From the NCBI GenBank assembly GCA_024685285.1, contig JAIKVZ010000030.1:1-62779 (forward strand): a DNA stretch of 62,779 bases, read 5' to 3'. The notes below the pieces were generated by a model, which was not told where the DNA came from, searched no databases, and saw only the letters and a list, made by a program, of their open reading frames with translations. The position numbers were made by a program, and so were the translations under genes. Shown here in pieces: positions 7,531 to 15,835 of the stretch. Origin of the DNA: Bacteroidales bacterium (GTDB taxonomy: Bacteria; Bacteroidota; Bacteroidia; Bacteroidales; P3). Each line of letters opens with the position of its first letter. Position 1 is the stretch's first letter.

Positions 7531-10290
7531 CTATCGGAACCGCACCTGTACCTCAGGAATGTCTCGGTTCTGCAAGAAGAGGTGGTTGCCATAGGGTGAG
7601 AGGTGCACGCGCCCAGCCTGCACGCCAAGCCGCTCAAGAACACGGCGCAAGGCTTCGGCACGCTCAACGGAGGTGTTGTAACACTCTGCGACATCCTGGC
7701 CAGGCACACTCAGCAGCAACTCAACATTACTTTCGGGATTGGCGAGCATGAAACGGGCAATGGCCTGCAACTGCACTATCATAGCGGCGGTGGGCTGGCC
7801 GCTGGCCGTGTCGAAAGCAACTGCCAAAAGCGGCAGAGTTTGTTCTGTTTGAGCCAGTTGGCGAGTGGTGAAACTCTTCAATGTCGATGAAGCCTCCCGT
7901 GGGGAAGTCAGGAGCATTGGCGAGATGTAGCGCTTGTCACTGCTTGCTTGAACGAGATAATCGCCGTCGTCGGGCAACGTCACGAGTACACCGTTGGTGT
8001 CGACCCAGTAGGCTATGGTTTGCGTCTCCGACGGATCGGACAGGTTGCACACCTTGATATCGACCAGATAGCCTTCCATGCCGGATACAAACAGACGCAC
8101 TGCGTGGCGCTTGGCAGTAGTACGGTGACCCAATGGTGCACTCAAAACCTCTAACATGCCAGTATTTGCCGAGCGAGTGGTGTAGACTATACGATTTTCG
8201 TCAATGCCAAAACTCATCGAAGCCTCATCGAAGCCAGTGTTGATTTCCTTGCCCAGATTCTTCGGAGCCGTCCAGTTCTGCCACGAACCAGTGCTGGTAC
8301 GTGTGGCTGTGTAGATGTCGCCGTAGCCAAGACCGCGGCTGTCGGTAGTGAAGTATAGCGTTTGCATATCGCTACTTATCAACGGACTGCGTTCACAATA
8401 GGGAGTATTTATAACCTGTCCCATATTGACTGGCGTACCCCAACCTTGCTGCACGTGGGGCACAAAATATAGGTCGGTGGCCAAAGCCGTATCGCCGTGA
8501 AAGTTGGCTCCCGAGCGTTGCAGGTTGTAACCGCCTGGCCGATCAGAAGCCAGCAGCATTCCACTGCCGTCAGGCAGCATATATGCATCGGTCTCAATAA
8601 AATCGGAGTTGAGCGGGTATGGAGGTATGTCTGTCACCATCCACTGGCCTTTCTGCAACGTAGCAATCCATATATCGCCGTCTTTGCCGAGAAGCATTTG
8701 CTTGCCGCCATCGAAGAAACCGAACAGGCAAAGGCCGTCGGAATCGGTATTTGTAAAACGCACTATTTGTGGGGTCTGGTCAGTGCCGCGTTGCCGGCTT
8801 ACCGACTCTATGTGAGTTGAAGTACCGTTTTTTCTTGTGTAGTAAAGCCTGTTGTCGAGATTGTTGAATGCTGGATGACTTATGGCGTACTTGGGGGCAA
8901 ACTCCACGCGCGGCATCTTCTCTCTAACCACAGGAGCCTTTATTAAAGCCACCAACTCGTTGTACTCAGATTCCGACATTGTTTCGAAACACATATCGAA
9001 CTGCCATAGTCTTTCTCCTGCCGCCGCCCAGTCACGCTTGGTTATCTGCTGCTGTATGGTGCGCTGCATAGCCACAAATGCCAAACCTCTGCCCATGAGG
9101 TTGCGGATACCATCGGCAAAATAAGGATACATGGCCTCGACAAATGGCTTATTCAGAGCGTAACGGTCGGCTTCGCGTGCACGGTCCAAGTCGGCATCTA
9201 CTGAAGCCGGCAGGTCGAGTTCACCATATCGGTCAATAAAAGCCTCTATGGGGTCAGCGTTGCCCTCCATGGTGTGCCAAGAATAGTAATTGAGTAGGAC
9301 CTCGTCGTATTGACTATCGCCGGCAAAACGGTCTAGATAGACCTGAGCCGCAATCGAGTTGCGCTCTTGAAGTACCATCTGCACCAATCGGACAACGGCA
9401 CTGTCAGCCAATGGACTATCGGGGTGAGCCTCGGCAAAATCGGCCAAAGCCGAGGGTGTGGTCAATGATGCGTAACTGGCTGCAATCTGTGCATCGTAGA
9501 GTTCGGAGGCCATTGTAAACTCATCGCTCGAAGGATATTTCTGCATAAATGCCGTGTAAGCCTCGGCAGTGCCCTCGCGACGGGTATCGGCAAAAGCCAA
9601 ACGGCTCATGCAGGCCACAGCGGCGCGGCGTACCGAGGGGCTGAGAGGGTAGCGGCCGGCTATGTCTGCAACATGGGTACTGTCGGTGGCGTCGGCAAAA
9701 AGGCTCACAGCCAACTTGGCAATCATTTTTTCTGCCTCCTCGGCCTCGGTAGTAGCTGGATAGGCCTCAATAAAAGCGTAATATGAGTCAATTGTGCCGT
9801 TGGCTACAGCTTGATCATAGCTCTGCGAGAGTTGCAATTGTTTGATTCTGCGCGTTATGGCAGCATCGTCCGCAAAAACGGTCATGTATCGTGACATCTC
9901 GGCGGACGACATCTCATCGCGAGTAGCCACGAATCGGCGAGCCGCATCGAGGATTGCGGCTTCGAGCTCGCGCACCGACACTACGGTTATTCCATTCTTG
10001 ACCAAACGTGCCGTCTCGTTGTACTTATTTCTGTTGACCACATCAACATATCTGGCCTCGGCTTCGCGTGCATACTCCATGGCCGTAGGCAGACTGCGCA
10101 TAGGGCCGCGGTTGTCGAAGTAAAAGATAGCCAGTTGCACCAGATTGTATACATCGGCAGGTTTCTCGGCATAGGTCTTGTGCAGTTGATTGAAACGCTG
10201 CATATAGGCACTGTCGGTCTGCTGTGCCGACACATAGCCAGACAACAAAACGAAAACGGCAGACAGTACTATGGCAATGCGTAGTCTCAT
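7531..10290 (-). CDS. Large exported PD40-propeller / OmpA-like protein
   Basis: A 919-residue protein with a signal peptide (MRLRIAIVLSAVFVLLSGYVSA). Residues 25-430 are helical and TPR-like. Residues 450-700 carry PD40/WD40-type beta-propeller repeats (segments such as PAFNNLDNRLYYTRKN, MLLASDRPGGYNLQRS, DMQTLYFTTDSRGLGYGDIY). Residues ~700-800 look like a small beta-sandwich, and the last ~100 residues resemble an OmpA C-terminal domain. The layout recalls PorE of T9SS, but the OmpA domain has lost the TD..G peptidoglycan-contact segment while keeping SVERAEALRRVLERLGV. Likely periplasmic/outer-membrane associated. Last gene of the YitT-glycosyltransferase operon; its ATG overlaps the preceding stop (ATGA). 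Confidence 0.75.
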   Translation of the reverse strand: MRLRIAIVLSAVFVLLSGYVSAQQTDSAYMQRFNQLHKTYAEKPADVYNLVQLAIFYFDNRGPMRSLPTAMEYAREAEARYVDVVNRNKYNETARLVKNGITVVSVRELEAAILDAARRFVATRDEMSSAEMSRYMTVFADDAAITRRIKQLQLSQSYDQAVANGTIDSYYAFIEAYPATTEAEEAEKMIAKLAVSLFADATDSTHVADIAGRYPLSPSVRRAAVACMSRLAFADTRREGTAEAYTAFMQKYPSSDEFTMASELYDAQIAASYASLTTPSALADFAEAHPDSPLADSAVVRLVQMVLQERNSIAAQVYLDRFAGDSQYDEVLLNYYSWHTMEGNADPIEAFIDRYGELDLPASVDADLDRAREADRYALNKPFVEAMYPYFADGIRNLMGRGLAFVAMQRTIQQQITKRDWAAAGERLWQFDMCFETMSESEYNELVALIKAPVVREKMPRVEFAPKYAISHPAFNNLDNRLYYTRKNGTSTHIESVSRQRGTDQTPQIVRFTNTDSDGLCLFGFFDGGKQMLLGKDGDIWIATLQKGQWMVTDIPPYPLNSDFIETDAYMLPDGSGMLLASDRPGGYNLQRSGANFHGDTALATDLYFVPHVQQGWGTPVNMGQVINTPYCERSPLISSDMQTLYFTTDSRGLGYGDIYTATRTSTGSWQNWTAPKNLGKEINTGFDEASMSFGIDENRIVYTTRSANTGMLEVLSAPLGHRTTAKRHAVRLFVSGMEGYLVDIKVCNLSDPSETQTIAYWVDTNGVLVTLPDDGDYLVQASSDKRYISPMLLTSPREASSTLKSFTTRQLAQTEQTLPLLAVAFDTASGQPTAAMIVQLQAIARFMLANPESNVELLLSVPGQDVAECYNTSVERAEALRRVLERLGVQAGRVHLSPYGNHLFLQNRDIPEVQVRFR

Positions 10291-10814
10291 TGGGTGCTAA
10301 TAGAATTAAGTATCGACATGAACTCAGGTTTCATATGTTCATAGTTGTTCTGCGTGGTCTCCAATCTGAACTCTATGGCGGTGGTGCCCTCGAGCCAGCA
10401 GTTCATATTGAACATATAAATCTTGTCGTCCTGCGGGTTGGTATATATGCCCACATATCCTAAGCCGCCTTTGTCGGGCAAACCGTTGCCAGAGGAGTAC
10501 TCCTCTATAGCCTGGTACGGCTGCTGCACATAGCGGTCGTAGACCATCTCGTAGATCGATTTTCTATAGTTCTTGCGCACAAATATTTTAAGGTACGGAA
10601 GGGTCTCCTCGCCATCAGCGTCGACAAGCAACTCAGCCTTGTAAGAAAAGAGGTAGACATTGGTATTCTTGTCGACATTTATGGTACGCAGAAACTTCCA
10701 TTTCTCGCCACTGAGGCTACACGAAGCCTTGGTGCCAGGTATTTCTATCTGAGCCGAAGCAGCCAATGTGCCGGCGAGCATAAGGGCAGCTAAAAACAAA
10801 TGTTTCATTTTCAT
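10287..10814 (-). CDS. Small secreted protein of unknown function
   Basis: A 175-residue protein with a signal peptide (MKMKHLFLAALMLAGTLAASA). I do not recognise a domain. After the signal, the sequence alternates strand-like segments (KWKFLRTINVDKNTNVYLFSY, YLKIFVRKNY, KIYMFNMNCW), which suggests a small beta-rich periplasmic domain, possibly lipocalin- or PsbP-like. Start and stop each overlap a neighbour by ATGA: the glycosyltransferase upstream and the propeller/OmpA protein downstream. That tight coupling suggests the products work together at the envelope. Confidence 0.75.
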   Translation of the reverse strand: MKMKHLFLAALMLAGTLAASAQIEIPGTKASCSLSGEKWKFLRTINVDKNTNVYLFSYKAELLVDADGEETLPYLKIFVRKNYRKSIYEMVYDRYVQQPYQAIEEYSSGNGLPDKGGLGYVGIYTNPQDDKIYMFNMNCWLEGTTAIEFRLETTQNNYEHMKPEFMSILNSISTQ

Positions 10815-12022
10815 ATCGTTGTGTTGTTTTTTGCCGTCAAGGCAGTATAAATTTCAATCAATTCGGCGGTGAGTTTGTCTGGATTGTAGTGCTTTGCGAT
10901 GAGGTTACTGGCATTCTGGCCTATAGAACGGCAGAACTCGGTGTCGTCGAGACAGCGTTTGACCTGGAAAGCAAATTGCTCGGGGGTATCGGCAAGGAGT
11001 ATGTCAACACCGTCGGTGCACGCTATCCCTTCGGCTCCTATTGTAGTGGAAATCACAGTTTTGCCGACACTCATAGCCTCGATTATCTTGACCCTTATGC
11101 CACTACCGCTGAGCAAAGGCACAATGTTGATTTGCTTCGAGGCAATGAAATACATGGCATCGGGAACCTCGCCCACAACAGTTACACCCTCACGGTTGGC
11201 CTTCATGAGCGCTGCGGGCATTTTGCGGCCAGCCAGATAGAGCCTAGCCTGTGGCACTGCGGCATGAATGGCGGGCCACACTTTGTCGAGCATCCATTCC
11301 ACCCCCTCACGGTTGGGTATCCAGTCCATCGAGCCGATATGGAAAAGTGTGTTGGGCTCAACGTCCACATTGTCTGCATATTCCGGCGTGACACCGAAAG
11401 GCATGACAAAAATTTTGCGTTGCCCGCTGTTTTTGGCAAAATAATTTGCGTCGTTTTGCGTTATACATACCACGGCGCTGTAGTTTGCCACCTGCTCCAA
11501 CTCGTAGGCCCTGAGCGTCAGTGCGAGGTGTTTGAAATACCAGCGTTTGAATGGATTACGGCAGGCAGCTGCGTTGCGACGCCATATAAGGTGCTCCACA
11601 TTGTGTGCCCTCAGCAGCACCGGCGCCTGCGTGTATTTGCGTATAAGAGGCAGATAGTCCGAGAGAAATATACTCTCGATGTGTATGACGTCAAAGCTTT
11701 CGGCTTGCAACACCTCGGCCAGCTTGGCTGAGAAACTTGCATTGCGGTAGCGACGCACCTGATACGACTCGCCACACAACATAGCCACCATGGCGGCCAA
11801 CGGCCTCGGCGTGAGGTCTATATGCACGGCTTCGAGGCGGGTCTGCTCCATGTACTCCTGCGGAATGAGCGCGCTCTGCAACGGGTGCTTGTGGCTCGCC
11901 ACCGTGAGCACCTTGACCTGGCAGCCGGCCGCGAGCAGCCCCTGTGTGACGCTGTTCATGGCCATGGTGCCGCCGTCGACAGGCGGATAGGGTGGCTTGA
12001 TGCAGAGCTGAAGTACTTTCAT
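10811..12022 (-). CDS. Glycosyltransferase family 4 (GT-B fold)
   Basis: A 403-residue cytoplasmic GT-B glycosyltransferase with no signal peptide. The N-terminal acceptor half starts MKVLQLCIKPPYPPVDGG. The donor-binding half starts near NTLFHIGSMDWIPNREG and includes VPLLSGSGIRVKIIEAMSVGK, the E-x7-E-type region of the GT1/GT4 families that holds the nucleotide sugar. The substrate cannot be told from sequence; cell-surface glycan synthesis is the usual job. It lies 21 bp after yitT and overlaps the next gene by ATGA. Confidence 0.88.
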   Translation of the reverse strand: MKVLQLCIKPPYPPVDGGTMAMNSVTQGLLAAGCQVKVLTVASHKHPLQSALIPQEYMEQTRLEAVHIDLTPRPLAAMVAMLCGESYQVRRYRNASFSAKLAEVLQAESFDVIHIESIFLSDYLPLIRKYTQAPVLLRAHNVEHLIWRRNAAACRNPFKRWYFKHLALTLRAYELEQVANYSAVVCITQNDANYFAKNSGQRKIFVMPFGVTPEYADNVDVEPNTLFHIGSMDWIPNREGVEWMLDKVWPAIHAAVPQARLYLAGRKMPAALMKANREGVTVVGEVPDAMYFIASKQINIVPLLSGSGIRVKIIEAMSVGKTVISTTIGAEGIACTDGVDILLADTPEQFAFQVKRCLDDTEFCRSIGQNASNLIAKHYNPDKLTAELIEIYTALTAKNNTTI

Positions 12023-12043
12023 GGCAGCAGTTGTGTCGTTGCT

Positions 12044-12985
12044 TTATTCGTTAGGCAGCGAACGGAAACCCTCGCCGAGTATCTCGCTGCTTTCCATAAT
12101 GTTGACGAAAGCCTTGGGGTCGAGGCGGTGCAGATTGCTCTTGAGCTTGACCATGTCGGCACGGTCGAGGGTCACATATATCATCTTGCGCTCGTTGCCT
12201 TGATAAAGGCCGGTGCCGGCAATGCAGGTGCCGCCGCGCTCAAGGTCGTTGAGGATGTAGTTGCGAACAGCATCTATCTCGTCGGTGATGATGAACATGG
12301 TCTTGTAGCTCTTCATGCCGTCGACAACGAGGTCGATAATCTTGCTCTCAATATAGATGAGGATGATTGAGTAGATAGGCAGACGGATGTCGCCGATGAT
12401 GAGGGTGGTGAGGGAGATGAGGCTGTCGACGATGAGCACCAAGGTGCCGAGGCTTATCTTGGTGTATTTGTGGATAATCATCGAGATGATGTCGGAGCCG
12501 CCGCTGGTGGCACCGGCACGGAAGATAACGCCTATGGCCACACCGTAGATGAGGCCGGCAACGATAGTGTTGAGAATCATATCGGGCATGAACCACACCT
12601 CGGCGCCGTCGCGCATGAACGAGAGGGCGGTTTGTACGGGGGCGTCGAGCCACTCGCCGTCGTGAATCACCGGGGCGTAACCCCACGTGGTCTCAAGAAT
12701 GAAAGTGAAAACGGGAATCAGGATTACCGAGACAATGGTCTTGACACCGAACTTGGGTCCCAGAATGATGGTGCCGATGATGAGCAGCGGTATGTCCATA
12801 CAGATGCCGGCCAGCGATATCTTCCACCCAAAGAGGGCGTTGAAGACGTTGGCCAGACCGTAGACGCCGCCGGGCGCCAAATGGTATGGGTTGACAAACA
12901 TAACGTCGCCCACAGCAAACAGCGCGCTGCCCAATATGAGCAGCAGGTAGGAGACAATCTCGTTTTTAAGCTTTGACTTATCCAT
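12044..12985 (-). CDS. YitT family membrane protein
   Basis: A 313-residue inner-membrane protein. The N-terminal half (about residues 1-210) has five or six hydrophobic segments of the YitT/DUF161 type (YLLLILGSALFAVGDVMF, PLLIIGTIILGPKFGVKT, the conserved GATSGGSDIISMII). The C-terminal soluble part (about 220-300: KTMFIITDEIDAV, then MIYVTLDRADMVKLK) is a DUF2179/CRR-like domain. Function is not established; transport or sensing has been suggested for the family. First gene of a four-gene minus-strand operon. Confidence 0.9.
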   Translation of the reverse strand: MDKSKLKNEIVSYLLLILGSALFAVGDVMFVNPYHLAPGGVYGLANVFNALFGWKISLAGICMDIPLLIIGTIILGPKFGVKTIVSVILIPVFTFILETTWGYAPVIHDGEWLDAPVQTALSFMRDGAEVWFMPDMILNTIVAGLIYGVAIGVIFRAGATSGGSDIISMIIHKYTKISLGTLVLIVDSLISLTTLIIGDIRLPIYSIILIYIESKIIDLVVDGMKSYKTMFIITDEIDAVRNYILNDLERGGTCIAGTGLYQGNERKMIYVTLDRADMVKLKSNLHRLDPKAFVNIMESSEILGEGFRSLPNE

Positions 12986-13051
12986 GTTTTACTATTGTAT
13001 TTTATTATTTATCAATATATTGCCAATGTGACTGCATTGCGGTTTCTATTG

Positions 13052-13059
13052 CAAAGATA
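13052..13059 (-). promoter_or_regulatory. Promoter -7 box for the yitT operon
   Basis: TATCTTTG on the minus strand (CAAAGATA at 13052-13059), about 66 bp upstream of the yitT ATG. A possible -33 lies at 13082-13085 with slightly long spacing. Confidence 0.6.
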
Positions 13060-13101
13060 CAAAAAAAACTCATGCCGCAGCCAAAAATCGGCCACGGCGT
13101 G

Positions 13102-13530
13102 TCAACCAATGGGTATTTCTGGCCTGACAGGCGCCGCAAACTCCTCGGCGCCAAGGCGTTGCTTGAGGTCGGGCGGTATGGTGGCACTGCGACCGGTAGA
13201 GCGCTGATAGCCCGACATGACAGTTTGGCACCTGGCACACACTTGGCCCGTTTTTTGATTGACCACATATTGGTCGACGGCAAAACTCTTGGTGCCGAAA
13301 CGACGCACCCCGGTACGCACCTCGATGGCGTCGCGGAAGTGTATCTGCGTCATGAAGTCAACCTCGTAGTGCACTATCACCACGGTGAAGTCGCCCTGCT
13401 CGGGTGGCACGCCTGCGGCGGTGAAGAAAACCGACTTGCCGAGGTCGAAATACTCCATGATGACGGCGTTGTTGACGTGACCCATCTGGTCGATGTCGTT
13501 GAATCTGATTTGTATTGGCAGGGTATGCAT
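13102..13530 (-). CDS. Acyl-CoA thioesterase (YbgC/FcbC-like hotdog)
   Basis: A 142-residue single-domain hotdog-fold thioesterase. The active-site signature FNDIDQMGHVNNAVIMEYFD (residues ~9-28) has the Asp and His-Val-Asn-Asn typical of the 4-hydroxybenzoyl-CoA thioesterase/YbgC group. It should hydrolyse acyl-CoA or acyl-ACP in the cytoplasm; chain-length preference is unknown. The gene stands by itself: an 11-bp repeat array lies upstream and the yitT promoter downstream. The last residues, after QRLGAEEF, run into a short Pro-rich tail. Confidence 0.9.
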   Translation of the reverse strand: MHTLPIQIRFNDIDQMGHVNNAVIMEYFDLGKSVFFTAAGVPPEQGDFTVVIVHYEVDFMTQIHFRDAIEVRTGVRRFGTKSFAVDQYVVNQKTGQVCARCQTVMSGYQRSTGRSATIPPDLKQRLGAEEFAAPVRPEIPIG

Positions 13531-13661
13531 TGCTGTTGTGAATTTGGTGAGGGGTATGTGTTGAATTGCTGTACGGCAGGGTTCTACGGCTGAAAACCAA
13601 GGATTTATGGGGCTACCGTCGGGGTTTGTTCGGGGTCTGGGCTTAAAAAACCGAAAGGCCT

Positions 13662-13705
13662 CCGAAGCCTACCCGATGTTGACCCGACCTTAACCCGAAC
13701 CTAAC
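13662..13705 (+). repeat. Intergenic 11-bp tandem repeat array, copy 3 (4 units)
   Basis: Units CCGAAGCCTAC, CCGATGTTGAC, CCGACCTTAAC, CCGAACCTAAC, then CTAT and CTG-TTTTT-CAG. It lies downstream of the histidine kinase gene (minus strand) and upstream of the thioesterase. Confidence 0.92.
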
Positions 13706-13786
13706 CTATGCAACATTCTGTTTTTCAGTGTTTTATATTTAATTTTACAAATCATTGGTTTTCAGTGGTTTAGTATTTCTATAGAG

Positions 13787-14626
13787 TCAGCGGCGGAGCG
13801 AGAAGAAAAATTCGAGTCCCCCACCCTCGCGCAACTGGGCATAAATCTCGCCTCCGTGGAACTGGACGGCGTGCTTGACAATGGCGAGGCCGAGCCCCGT
13901 GCCGCCTGTGGCGCGGCTGCGGCCGCGGTCAATACGCACAAAACGGTCGAATATGACGGGCAGGTATTTGGGGTCTATGCCGCAACCGGTGTCGTAGTAG
14001 CGCAAGTAGAGCCGCTCGGGGTCTTCTTTGTAGAGTTCGAGGCCGGCCTTGATGTCCTCGCCGGCATAGGCAACGGTGTTCTCCAGCAGGTTGCGGAATA
14101 TGGCGTAGAGCAGGCTGTGGTTGCCGTTTATGGTGATGTCGGGCAGGGTGCTGCTGAAAGCCACACGGCGGTCGGCCAGGCGGTCGGCCAGCTCGTTTCG
14201 CGCCTCGTCGGCGGTGGCGCTGAGGCTCACCGGCTCGAGGGGGAAGAGGTCGGCCGACTCCTCAATGCGACCTATGAGGGAGACGTCGGCCAGCAGATCG
14301 CTCAAGCGCAGGGTCTGGCTGTAACAGCGTTCCAGGAAGTAGCGGCGTCGCTCGTCGTCAACGGGTTTGTCGCCAAGTAGTATCTCGAGGTATCCGCGTA
14401 TGGAGCTCACCGGTGTCTTGAGCTCGTGGGCCATGTCGTTGGTCATGCGCTGCTTGAGCTGACGGTTGCGGGTCTGCTCGACAATAATCTGCTGCTTGCT
14501 CTCCTCGGCTTCGCGTGCCAGTGCGCGCAGACGGCGGGCCTGGCGGTGGCGCACAACCTCGCGCAGCAGCCATGCGGCGGCAACGGTGCAGAGGGCAACG
14601 AGGAGTATGGTTTCAGTGGAGGTCAT
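13787..14626 (-). CDS. Sensor histidine kinase with no periplasmic sensor
   Basis: A 279-residue kinase. One N-terminal membrane helix (about residues 5-23) leads straight into a coiled coil, then the HisKA domain with the phospho-accepting His67 in DMAHELKTPVSSIRGYLE. The HATPase domain has the N box (FRNLLENTVAYAGE), G1 (DTGCGID), F box (FDRFVRIDRGRSR) and G2 (GGTGLGLAIV). No periplasmic or PAS domain is present, so the signal must come through the membrane segment, the coiled coil or a partner protein. It overlaps the response-regulator gene by ATGA, so the two are a cognate pair. Confidence 0.93.
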   Translation of the reverse strand: MTSTETILLVALCTVAAAWLLREVVRHRQARRLRALAREAEESKQQIIVEQTRNRQLKQRMTNDMAHELKTPVSSIRGYLEILLGDKPVDDERRRYFLERCYSQTLRLSDLLADVSLIGRIEESADLFPLEPVSLSATADEARNELADRLADRRVAFSSTLPDITINGNHSLLYAIFRNLLENTVAYAGEDIKAGLELYKEDPERLYLRYYDTGCGIDPKYLPVIFDRFVRIDRGRSRATGGTGLGLAIVKHAVQFHGGEIYAQLREGGGLEFFFSLRR

Positions 14627-15342
14627 GGTTGACTATTCTGACTAATCGGAGTATTCAGAGTTTTCGGATTTTCAATGCGGTAGCCGAAATTGGTCTTGCC
14701 CTGCAGCATTGGCGCGGCGGCGCCGAGTTTTTTGCGCAGGCGGGCAATGTGCACGTCGACGCTGCGGTCGCTCACGCACACCTCGTCGCCCCAAACGCGG
14801 CTCATAATCTCGTCGCGGCCAAAGTAGGTGCCCGCGTTGTCCATCAGCAGCTGGAGTATCTGCAACTCCTTGCGCGTCAAGTCGATGGGCTGGCCGTACA
14901 CGGTGGCCACGCCGCTTTCGGCATCAATATGCACAGGCATCTGCCCGGTGTCGGTGGTTGGGTGCGGAGCGGCGGCGTTTCCGCTGCGACGCAGCACGGC
15001 CTTGACGCGTGCCAGCACAGTGCTGAACGAGAAAGGTTTGGCCACATAGTCGTCGGCTCCGGCACCGAACCCCTCCAGCTGGCTGGCCTCGTCGGCCAGG
15101 GCGGTGAGGAATATAACAGGAGTGGCATCGCCGCCGGCGCGCAGCTGCCGGGCCACGTCGAAGCCCGACATACGCTCCATCATCACGTCGAGCATGATGA
15201 GGTCGACCTTGGTGCCGCTGAGCACCTCTACAGCCTCCTCGCCACTGGCGGCGCAGAGCACGTCGTAGCCCTCGGCCTCGAGGTTGAAGCTGAGAATCTC
15301 GCGTATATCCTGCTCGTCGTCGACAATCAAAATGCGTGGCAT
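14623..15342 (-). CDS. Two-component response regulator, OmpR family
   Basis: A 239-residue regulator. The receiver domain (1-120) has the acidic pair in VDDEQD, phospho-Asp52 in LIMLDVMM, Thr in FLTALAD and Lys in VAKPFSF. After a Pro-rich linker the C-terminal winged helix (about 140-235; RKELQILQLLMDNAGTYFGR, then VHIARLRKKLG) binds DNA. It is the partner of the downstream kinase. Targets are unknown. A possible minus-strand -7 box TATTTTTG lies at 15389-15396. Confidence 0.95.
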   Translation of the reverse strand: MPRILIVDDEQDIREILSFNLEAEGYDVLCAASGEEAVEVLSGTKVDLIMLDVMMERMSGFDVARQLRAGGDATPVIFLTALADEASQLEGFGAGADDYVAKPFSFSTVLARVKAVLRRSGNAAAPHPTTDTGQMPVHIDAESGVATVYGQPIDLTRKELQILQLLMDNAGTYFGRDEIMSRVWGDEVCVSDRSVDVHIARLRKKLGAAAPMLQGKTNFGYRIENPKTLNTPISQNSQP

Positions 15343-15482
15343 GGCGGTGGGGTGCTTGAACTACTATTATAATAAACGCCAAACCGCCAAAAATATTGCC
15401 TTGCCCTGCCAAAAAAAGTATCGGGACAACCTGTCGCCAGCATACCCACGGCTGTAAAAGCCCTTGCCGGAGAAAAATATTT

Positions 15483-15514
15483 TTTGGCCAGTTTGGAAAA
15501 AGTTTGTATCTTTG
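15483..15514 (+). promoter_or_regulatory. Promoter of the structured leader RNA
   Basis: TTTG at 15483-15486, 20 bp, TATCTTTG at 15507-15514. The predicted start near 15520 is more than 300 nt before the LRR gene, and no other TAnnTTTG box is seen between the terminator at 15782 and the ATG at 15836. Confidence 0.75.
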
Positions 15515-15520
15515 CAGCGT

Positions 15521-15782
15521 CGTTTCGACCGAAGCGGAGGGTGTTTGCCGAAGCCGAGGGAGGGCGGCAAGACATATAAGAAAGACGTTGTAACGGCGTT
15601 TCATCTGCGGCATCTCGAACTTCGCAATTTCGGAATTTATCACCGCAATAACGCAATGTTCCTCGTCCATTGGTTATGATTGTATCATAATGCGTGGGCT
15701 TCGGCATTGCTTATTCTGTGATAAGGGCAATGCGAAGGCCTGAGATGCGGGATAAGCAAGAAAGTTGTTCCCGCGCTTTTTT
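15521..15782 (+). ncRNA. Structured ~260-nt leader RNA or independent small RNA
   Basis: No credible protein is encoded between the promoter and the terminator, but base pairing is extensive. A hairpin TTATGAT-tgt-ATCATAA lies at 15674-15690. A long stem-loop spans about 15696-15740. A 9-bp perfect helix GCCGAAGCC (15547-15555) / GGCTTCGGC (15697-15705) competes for the same bases as that stem-loop. A terminator hairpin ends it at 15782. The layout fits either a cis-acting attenuator for the LRR gene or a free-standing small RNA (6S/Bacteroidales-1-like). A 7-codon ORF (MFLVHWL, 15656-15679) sits inside and ends in the first hairpin. I do not recognise a named RNA family. Confidence 0.5.
15747..15782 (+). 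terminator. Intrinsic terminator at the end of the leader RNA
   Basis: Stem GCGGGA (15747-15752) / TCCCGC (15769-15774) with an inner CAA/TTG pairing, then GC and six T (15777-15782). It sits 53 bp before the LRR start codon. Confidence 0.8.
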
Positions 15783-15835
15783 ATGTGTTGTTTGAAACGG
15801 AAAGGTATTAACAAAACAATTAAAAATCAAACAAC

